NCBI GenBank assembly: GCA_900555765.1
Contig: USMA01000111.1
Location: forward strand, 1 to 5,046
Direction of reading: 5' to 3'
Length of the DNA: 5,046 nucleotides
From: an uncultured Collinsella sp.
Lineage (GTDB): Bacteria > Actinomycetota > Coriobacteriia > Coriobacteriales > Coriobacteriaceae
Shown: one piece after another, positions 1 through 3,456 of the stretch
Position numbering within the stretch: position 1 is the first letter of the stretch
How the letters are laid out: every line of letters begins with the position of its first letter
Made by a program: the position numbers and the translations under genes
Notes under the pieces: generated by a model
What the model was told of the DNA's origin: nothing
Seen by the model: the letters and a program-made list of their open reading frames with translations, nothing else
Database searches by the model: none

Positions 1-293
1 TAGCCCAGCATCCAGGCGCCCGGGATGGTAAACGCCAGACCGCCGGCGACCATGGCGCCTGCGGACATGATAGTGTGGGTGACGTTTGCCTCGTTGAGGC
101 TGGCGTTGCCCATGAGCTTAAGGAAGAACAACGAGATGACGGCAGCGAAGACGATCGGCCAGGGGAGTGCGCCCATCTTGAGGGCGGTGTAGGCCGAGCT
201 TGCCGTGATGATCACGCAGCCAAGGACGCCGATGACGACGCCGCGCAGCGTGAGTTGCCCGCGCATCGAAGCGCGGTTCGAGGGATTGCTCAT
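1..293 (-). CDS. OPT-family oligopeptide/metal-chelate transporter, N-terminal part (cut by window edge)
   Basis: This is a polytopic inner-membrane transporter of the OPT (oligopeptide transporter) family; family members import peptides or metal-chelate complexes by secondary transport. Only the first 97 residues are present, and the rest lies left of position 1. The start is the ATG at 293-291, with AAGGAG at 305-300 on the minus strand and a 6-nt spacer. A short polar head (MSNPSNRASMRGQ) precedes LTLRGVVIGVLG, the usual OPT opening. TM1 spans about residues 17-34, followed by SSAYTALKMG at 32-41, TM2 at about 45-61, and the characteristic block NVTHTIMSAGAMVAGG (70-85) leading to FTIPGAW (88-94). 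These match the bacterial OPT pattern of a first helix, Y-x-x-LKxG, then a T-x-x-SAG block and F-TIP. The substrate cannot be told from this fragment. It is transcribed divergently from coaX. Family assignment is from recalled motifs. Confidence 0.88.
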   Translation of the reverse strand, partial: MSNPSNRASMRGQLTLRGVVIGVLGCVIITASSAYTALKMGALPWPIVFAAVISLFFLKLMGNASLNEANVTHTIMSAGAMVAGGLAFTIPGAWMLG

Positions 294-307
294 ATAGAAC
301 TCCTTTG

Positions 308-345
308 CGTATATCCGCTTCCCCGGGAGCGCCGCTACGGATACG
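308..345 (-). promoter_or_regulatory. Hairpin in the leader of the OPT transporter gene, next to its RBS
   Basis: On the minus strand CGTATCCG (345-338) can pair with CGGATATACG (317-308). This gives an 8-bp stem with a 2-nt AT bulge and a 20-nt GC-rich loop. The 3' arm ends 2 nt before the AAAGGAG ribosome binding site (306-300), so folding could affect ribosome access. The pairing is read directly; a regulatory role is inference, and no known riboswitch class was recognised. Confidence 0.35.
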
Positions 346-402
346 GTGCGGGAAGTCGGGTTACCAAGGGCCGCCGCGTGAGCTCGCGCGCGACCGCGCA
401 CC

Positions 403-408
403 AGTATA
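403..408 (-). promoter_or_regulatory. Candidate -10 box for the OPT transporter gene
   Basis: The minus strand reads TATACT here, a five-of-six match to TATAAT. No good -35 hexamer lies 16-18 bp upstream (the minus strand there reads TCCCAA) and there is no TGn extension. If used, it would give a leader of about 100 nt containing the hairpin at 308-345. It sits back to back with the plus-strand candidate at 452-457. Confidence 0.3.
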
Positions 409-451
409 GCCGTAAGCTAGTCATTTTGGGATGACTGGTTTAGGTAGGCGA

Positions 452-457
452 TATACT
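452..457 (+). promoter_or_regulatory. Candidate -10 box for coaX
   Basis: TATACT matches the sigma-70 type -10 consensus at five of six positions. It lies 33 nt before the chosen coaX start and 13 nt before its ribosome binding site, so transcription would begin near 463-465. The -35 region is weak: TTGGGA at 426-431 is 20 bp away, and ATGACT at 431-436 is 15 bp away. If real, this promoter excludes an upstream start for coaX at 431. Confidence 0.4.
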
Positions 458-470
458 GCTGGGCAGACGA

Positions 471-476
471 AAGGAG
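471..476 (+). promoter_or_regulatory. Ribosome binding site that fixes the coaX start
   Basis: AAGGAG with an 8-nt spacer to the ATG at 485. The in-frame ATG at 431 has no purine-rich site at a suitable distance (TCATTTTGGG immediately precedes it). This supports the shorter 283-residue protein. Confidence 0.8.
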
Positions 477-484
477 CGTCGACG

Positions 485-1336
485 ATGCTTAATGGGTGCA
501 CATATATATTGACGGTCGACGTGGGCAACACGTTCATTCGCTTTGGCCTGTTTGCCGAGGATTCGGCCGCGGCACAGGAATGCCCGCTTGCGACGTGCGA
601 GATCACCACGCCGTCGAGCATCACAGCAGACGAGGCACGCATGCGTCTCGTGCAGGTCATGGCCGCACTGGCGGCCGCTGCGGGCATGCCGGGTGCGCTT
701 GTGCCCGCGGCTGCTGTGCTGAGCTGCGTGGTCCCGGCGCTCGAGCGCCCGTGGAAGGCGGCACTTTCCCGTACCTGCACGGGGCGCGTGCTCACGGTGG
801 GGCCGGGCCTCAAGACCGGCATACCCATGCACTACGATGACCCGGCCGAGATCGGTCCCGACCGCATCGCCGACGCCGTGGCGGCCCGCGCCGTCTACGG
901 CTCGCCGTGCATCGTGATCGACCTGGGCACGACGACCAATATCGAGGTCATCGACGCGCACGGTACCTTTGTCGGCGGCGTTATCGCGCCAGGCCTGGCC
1001 CTCGGCGCCCGTTCGCTTTCGGCGGCAGCAGCGCGCCTGCCTCAGGTTGAGCCCTCGGCGCCGACACACGTCATCGGCCGCAACACGCGTGAGGCCATGC
1101 GCTCGGGCGTGGTTCTGGGCGAGGTGGCCCGCATCGACGGCATGCTCGACATGGTGCTTGCCGAGATGCGCGCGACCAAGGCCGCGGGGGAGGGCGATGT
1201 GCCCATCGTCATTACCGGCGACGATGCCAAGGCGCTTGCGGCGCTGGTCGGCCATAGCCTGACGGTCGACGACGCGCTGACGCTGCGGGGCCTCGCCGAG
1301 CTCTACCACATCAACCAAAAGCCCCGCCGCGCGTAG
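485..1336 (+). CDS. coaX: Type III pantothenate kinase
   Basis: CoaX phosphorylates pantothenate to 4'-phosphopantothenate, the first committed step of coenzyme A synthesis, in the cytoplasm. It is an ASKHA-fold kinase. Type III enzymes are typically insensitive to CoA feedback and need a monovalent cation. The 283-residue product shows the phosphate-binding DVGNT (12-16, then IRFG 18-21), TGIPMHYDDPAEIGPDR (111-127) with the likely catalytic Asp126, DLGTTT (146-151), GGVIAPG (164-170), TREAMRSGVVLG (201-212) and a late ITGDDA (243-248). Order and spacing fit type III enzymes (usually about 255-260 residues). The extra length is partly a linker near residues 229-240 and a basic tail. The late motif is commonly TGG-x-A; here the second Gly is Asp. 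The start at 485 is chosen for its AAGGAG; the in-frame ATG at 431 would add 18 residues but lies upstream of a likely promoter. The gap to the next gene is 80 bp. Confidence 0.95.
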   Translation: MLNGCTYILTVDVGNTFIRFGLFAEDSAAAQECPLATCEITTPSSITADEARMRLVQVMAALAAAAGMPGALVPAAAVLSCVVPALERPWKAALSRTCTGRVLTVGPGLKTGIPMHYDDPAEIGPDRIADAVAARAVYGSPCIVIDLGTTTNIEVIDAHGTFVGGVIAPGLALGARSLSAAAARLPQVEPSAPTHVIGRNTREAMRSGVVLGEVARIDGMLDMVLAEMRATKAAGEGDVPIVITGDDAKALAALVGHSLTVDDALTLRGLAELYHINQKPRRA

Positions 1337-1373
1337 CGATGGGGTGGTGGGATAAGCGCCCCTACCTTTCACC

Positions 1374-1382
1374 TGCTACAAT
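1374..1382 (+). promoter_or_regulatory. Extended -10 promoter for the dCMP deaminase gene
   Basis: TGCTACAAT combines a TGn extension with TACAAT, a five-of-six match to TATAAT. No recognisable -35 lies at 1354-1359, which is tolerated for extended -10 promoters. Transcription from about 1388-1390 would give a leader of about 28 nt carrying the GGAGGTG ribosome site. This suggests that the deaminase gene can be transcribed independently of coaX. Confidence 0.55.
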
Positions 1383-1403
1383 GGGTCAAACTATTGCGAT
1401 TTC

Positions 1404-1410
1404 GGAGGTG
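1404..1410 (+). promoter_or_regulatory. Ribosome binding site that fixes the dCMP deaminase start
   Basis: GGAGGTG with a 6-nt spacer to the ATG at 1417. The in-frame ATGs at 1339 and 1381 lack such a site, and 1381 falls inside the predicted promoter. Confidence 0.85.
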
Positions 1411-1416
1411 TCTGGC

Positions 1417-1941
1417 ATGTCGGACGATCTTCATCAAACTGCGTCGGGCAAGCGCCGCGACGTTATTAGCTGGGATGAGTTCTTTATGAGCGTGGCCATC
1501 GCCGCGCAGCGCCGCAGTAAGGACCCCAACACGCAGGTGGGCGCGTGCATCGCCAACACCAACCACCGCATCCTTTCGGTGGGCTACAACGGTACGCCCT
1601 CGGCACTCAACGATGACTTTTTCCCGTGGGGCACGAGCGATGACCCGTTGCAGGACAAGCACAACTACGTGGTGCATGCCGAGGCAAACGCCGTGCTCAA
1701 CTACCGCGGCTCGCTCAAAGACCTTGAGGGTTCCACGGTCTACGTCACGCTGTTCCCGTGCCACGACTGCGCCAAGATCCTGGCGCAGGTGGGCGTGGGC
1801 GAGGTCGTCTACCTGGACAACAAGTATGCCGACACCGATGACGGCCGTATCAGCCGCCGCATTCTCGACTCCTGCGGCATCAGCTACCGCCAGGTCATCG
1901 TCGATGTCCAGATTGGTACCGGGGGACAGGCTCAGCAGTAG
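1417..1941 (+). CDS. dCMP deaminase (deoxycytidylate deaminase)
   Basis: The enzyme converts dCMP to dUMP, feeding thymidylate synthesis; it is a cytoplasmic zinc hydrolase of the cytidine deaminase superfamily. The 174-residue product begins MSDDLHQ and continues with WDEFFMSVAIAAQRRSKDPN (19-38). It then shows QVGACI (40-45), GYNGTP (56-61), the zinc and proton-shuttle motif HAEAN (His87, Glu89) and PCHDC (Cys115 and Cys118 as zinc ligands). NKYADTDDGRISRRILDSCG (135-154) is the typical C-terminal segment. The region after GYNGTP reads NDDFFPW, closer to the animal DCTD style than to the PHC style of phage T4 and ComEB-type enzymes. The family is often allosterically controlled by dCTP and dTTP, which cannot be judged here. 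The gene has its own likely promoter and a strong ribosome site. Other CDA-fold deaminases are less likely because of the length and the RSKDPN and PCHDC context. Confidence 0.93.
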   Translation: MSDDLHQTASGKRRDVISWDEFFMSVAIAAQRRSKDPNTQVGACIANTNHRILSVGYNGTPSALNDDFFPWGTSDDPLQDKHNYVVHAEANAVLNYRGSLKDLEGSTVYVTLFPCHDCAKILAQVGVGEVVYLDNKYADTDDGRISRRILDSCGISYRQVIVDVQIGTGGQAQQ

Positions 1942-2057
1942 CGCGTGCCAACGCCAGCTGGCGGCAAAACAGCCAAAAGAGCCCCGTCCCAAATTGACTA
2001 CTCGTGAAAGTCGCGTCTGCGCGCATGGACGGCTCGTGAGCGGGTACATGGCTGTAG

Positions 2058-2063
2058 TAACAT
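2058..2063 (+). promoter_or_regulatory. Weak candidate -10 box for the nfu-type gene
   Basis: TAACAT lies in a 170-bp gap between the dCMP deaminase stop and the next gene. No -35 hexamer is at the right distance. If used, the transcript would start near 2070 and carry the palindrome at 2074-2089 at its 5' end. The rest of the gap (1942-2057) shows only a short CGCCAGCTGGCG palindrome (1952-1963). Confidence 0.25.
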
Positions 2064-2073
2064 AGCTTCTGTC

Positions 2074-2089
2074 CGCGGGCGTGCCCGCG
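2074..2089 (+). promoter_or_regulatory. Perfect GC palindrome just upstream of the nfu-type gene
   Basis: CGCGGGC and GCCCGCG form a perfect 16-bp inverted repeat, or as RNA a 6-bp all-GC stem with a CGTG tetraloop. It ends 11 nt before the AAGGAG ribosome site at 2101. It could be a leader hairpin or a dimeric regulator site. A terminator is less likely because only TTGTTGTG follows, not a run of T. Confidence 0.35.
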
Positions 2090-2111
2090 TTGTTGTGAGA
2101 AAGGAGCCCCT

Positions 2112-2390
2112 GTGGCTGTTAACGAAGAGCTGCTTAAGAAGGTTCTTGAAGAGATTCGCCCCAACCTGCAGGCCGACGGTGGCGATATGGAGTATGTGGG
2201 CGTTGACGACGAGGGCGTCGTCAAACTGGAGCTGCAGGGCGCTTGCGCCGGCTGCCCCATGAGCTCGCTGACCCTGTCCATGGGTATTGAGCGCATCCTG
2301 AAGGAGCATGTGCCCGGCGTTACCCGAGTTGAGCAGGTCAATGCCTCCGGCGAGACCGACGATCTGTACGACGAGTACGCGCCGTTCTAA
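2112..2390 (+). CDS. NifU C-terminal-domain (Nfu-type) Fe-S cluster scaffold/carrier
   Basis: This small cytoplasmic protein is predicted to hold a [4Fe-4S] cluster, probably bridged between two subunits, and deliver it to target enzymes. The 92-residue product is a single NifU C-terminal domain. It has a helical start (NEELLKKVLEEIRPNLQADGG, residues 4-24), GGDMEYVGV (23-31), strand VVKLELQG (36-43) and the cluster-binding Cys45-Ala-Gly-Cys48 in CAGCPMSSLTL (45-55). An amphipathic helix follows, then PGVTRVEQV. An acidic tail, DDLYDEYAPF, ends the protein. No A-type or NifU N-terminal domain is fused. Start is GTG at 2112 with AAGGAG at 2101-2106 and a 5-nt spacer. No suf or nif genes lie nearby, so it looks like a stand-alone carrier comparable to Bacillus YutI. 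The gap to lgt is 109 bp. Confidence 0.93.
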   Translation: MAVNEELLKKVLEEIRPNLQADGGDMEYVGVDDEGVVKLELQGACAGCPMSSLTLSMGIERILKEHVPGVTRVEQVNASGETDDLYDEYAPF

Positions 2391-2401
2391 GCTGCGAAAG
2401 C

Positions 2402-2421
2402 TGCGGACGGCATACTCCGCA
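2402..2421 (+). other. Small inverted repeat after the nfu-type gene
   Basis: TGCGGA (2402-2407) and TCCGCA (2416-2421) form a 6-bp stem with an 8-nt loop, 11 nt after the stop codon. No run of T follows, so it is not a standard intrinsic terminator. It may only protect the 3' end of the mRNA. Confidence 0.3.
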
Positions 2422-2439
2422 TAGACGTTACGCCCAAAT

Positions 2440-2472
2440 ATGCGGCTGCGAGCGCAAGGCCCGCGGCCGCAT
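2440..2472 (+). terminator. Possible weak terminator or lgt leader hairpin
   Basis: ATGCGGC (2440-2446) pairs with GCCGCAT (2466-2472), enclosing a second small hairpin TGCG-AG-CGCA (2447-2456). The stem is followed by TTTGTATGT, a poor T tract, 28 nt before the lgt start. It could end nfu transcription, attenuate lgt, or do neither. No clear lgt promoter was seen in this gap, which would fit partial read-through from nfu. Confidence 0.3.
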
Positions 2473-2487
2473 TTGTATGTAGGGAGT

Positions 2488-2493
2488 AGGAGG
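2488..2493 (+). promoter_or_regulatory. Strong ribosome binding site that fixes the lgt start
   Basis: AGGAGG with a 6-nt spacer to the ATG at 2500. An upstream in-frame ATG at 2440 falls inside the hairpin stem and has no such site. Confidence 0.85.
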
Positions 2494-2499
2494 GTCGAC

Positions 2500-3321
2500 A
2501 TGCTCAACGACTTCTACCATATGCTTGATCCTGTCGCGATCTCGGCGGGCCCCATCACCATCTACTGGTACGGCCTGGCCTACGTGGTCGGCGCCCTGCT
2601 CACGGCGGTCGTCATGTACCGCACGCAGCGTCGCTGGGGCCTTAACATCACGATTGACGACCTGACGAGTGTCGTGGTCGGCGTGGTCTTTGGCCTCATT
2701 ATCGGTGCGCGCCTGTTCTACGTCGTCTTTTATGGTGATGGCTACTACTGGGCGCACCCGCTCGAGATCTTTGCCACCAACGAGGGCGGCATGAGCTTCC
2801 ATGGCGGCTTGGTGGGCGGCATTATCGGCGGCATCATCGTGTGCCGCATGTATAAGCTCGATGCCTGGACTTTGGCAGATCTTGCCGTCATAGGCGCGCC
2901 GCTGGCCTTGTGCCTGGGCCGTTGTGCCAACTTTGTCAATGGTGAGCTGTGGGGCAAGCCGACCGATCTGCCCTGGGGTGTGGTCTTCGGTGGCACCGCG
3001 GGGGATATGCCGCGTCACCCCTCCCAGCTCTACGAGGCATTTCTTGAGGGCATCGTGCTCTTTTGCATTCTGCAGGTGCTCAGCCGCAAAAAGCCGCTAC
3101 TGCCCCAAGGCACGTTTATGGGCGTGTTTGTGATGGGTTACGGCATCGTCCGCTTCCTCATTGAGTTTGTGCGCGTGCCCGATGCCCAGCTGGGCTATCT
3201 GCTGGGCGGCGTCATCACCATGGGTCAGCTGTTGAGTCTGCCACTCGTGATTGCGGGCCTGGCGCTCGTCATCTTTGCCCTCCGCCACAACCGTCCCCAG
3301 CGCATCTACCTCGACGCCTAA
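2500..3321 (+). CDS. lgt: Phosphatidylglycerol:prolipoprotein diacylglyceryl transferase
   Basis: Lgt transfers diacylglycerol from phosphatidylglycerol to the lipobox cysteine of prolipoproteins, the first step of lipoprotein maturation, in the cytoplasmic membrane. The 273-residue product is the usual length. It has about seven membrane helices: ISAGPITIYWYGLAYVVGAL (14-33), VVVGVVFGLIIGARLFYVVF (58-77), a segment near 100-116, ADLAVIGAPLALCLGRCANF (126-145), 183-195, 205-219 and a last helix at about 243-261. The Lgt signature is intact: GRCANFVNGELWG (140-152), with Arg141, Asn144, Asn147 and Glu149. Other conserved parts are MSFHGGLVGG (98-107; His101), PWGVVF (158-163), RHPSQLYEAFLEG (172-184) and RFLIEFVRVPDAQ (218-230), which carries the second essential Arg. 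The stop codon overlaps the left arm of a strong palindrome. No lspA is visible nearby. Confidence 0.97.
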   Translation: MLNDFYHMLDPVAISAGPITIYWYGLAYVVGALLTAVVMYRTQRRWGLNITIDDLTSVVVGVVFGLIIGARLFYVVFYGDGYYWAHPLEIFATNEGGMSFHGGLVGGIIGGIIVCRMYKLDAWTLADLAVIGAPLALCLGRCANFVNGELWGKPTDLPWGVVFGGTAGDMPRHPSQLYEAFLEGIVLFCILQVLSRKKPLLPQGTFMGVFVMGYGIVRFLIEFVRVPDAQLGYLLGGVITMGQLLSLPLVIAGLALVIFALRHNRPQRIYLDA

Positions 3322-3356
3322 CCACCACAAAGGGGGCAGGCACCTTTGTGGTGGTT
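3320..3356. repeat. Strong palindrome A, overlapping the lgt stop codon
   Basis: A perfect 14-bp inverted repeat: AACCACCACAAAGG (3320-3333) and CCTTTGTGGTGGTT (3343-3356), around the 9-nt loop GGGCAGGCA. The left arm begins within the lgt TAA stop. No T run follows on either strand, so it is not a standard intrinsic terminator, though it could stabilise the lgt mRNA end. Its centre (AAAGGGGGCAGGCACCTTT) resembles the centre of palindrome B read on the minus strand, suggesting a REP- or MITE-like repeat family. That link is inference. Confidence 0.7.
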
Positions 3357-3397
3357 CGCTGGGCAACGATGACAGAACAGTAACGTTTCCCCAGATA

Positions 3398-3436
3398 AAA
3401 CCTGCCAAAATAAACCTGTCCCTTTTTGGCAGGTTT
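3398..3436. repeat. Strong palindrome B, before the DUF6020-type gene
   Basis: A perfect 13-bp inverted repeat: AAACCTGCCAAAA (3398-3410) and TTTTGGCAGGTTT (3424-3436), around a 13-nt loop. The loop holds a second copy of AAACCTG (3412-3418), which could pair with CAGGTTT (3430-3436) instead, giving two exclusive folds. Read on the minus strand the centre is AAAAAGGGACAGGTTTA, sharing GGG-R-CAGG with palindrome A. The right arm ends in TTTCT, so it might work as a weak terminator for lgt. It ends 4 nt before the AAAGG ribosome site of the next gene. Confidence 0.7.
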
Positions 3437-3456
3437 CTAGAAAGGCTCTTTGGACT

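Noticed and set aside
431..484. Upstream in-frame ATG for coaX
   Set aside because: It has no ribosome site, precedes the likely -10 box, and would place non-conserved residues before DVGNT. The ATG at 485 has AAGGAG at good spacing.
479..484. GTCGAC between ribosome site and start codon of coaX, also at 2494-2499 (as GTCGAC) before lgt
   Set aside because: GTCGAC also occurs inside genes (for example at 515 and 1266) and is common in GC-rich DNA. Two start-proximal copies are likely chance.
1321..1364. CCCC/GGGG pairings around the coaX stop as a terminator
   Set aside because: Pairing is short and interrupted with no T tract.
440..1372. Long open frame on the minus strand opposite coaX
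   Set aside because: It lies wholly antisense to a clearly recognisable coaX, its translation is rich in Arg, His and Ala without any family motif, and it has no convincing ribosome site. It is a GC-codon-bias shadow.
1339..1416. Upstream in-frame ATGs (1339, 1381) for the dCMP deaminase
   Set aside because: No ribosome site; 1381 overlaps the extended -10 promoter. The translated extension has no family similarity, while 1417 has GGAGGTG 6 nt upstream.
1952..1963. CGCCAGCTGGCG palindrome after the dCMP deaminase as a terminator
   Set aside because: The stem is only about 4 bp once a loop is allowed, and it is followed by A-rich sequence, not T. It is too weak to call.
1994..1999. TTGACT as a -35 box for the nfu-type gene
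   Set aside because: The matching -10 position (about 2017-2022) reads TCTGCG, and the only candidate -10 is some 58 bp away.
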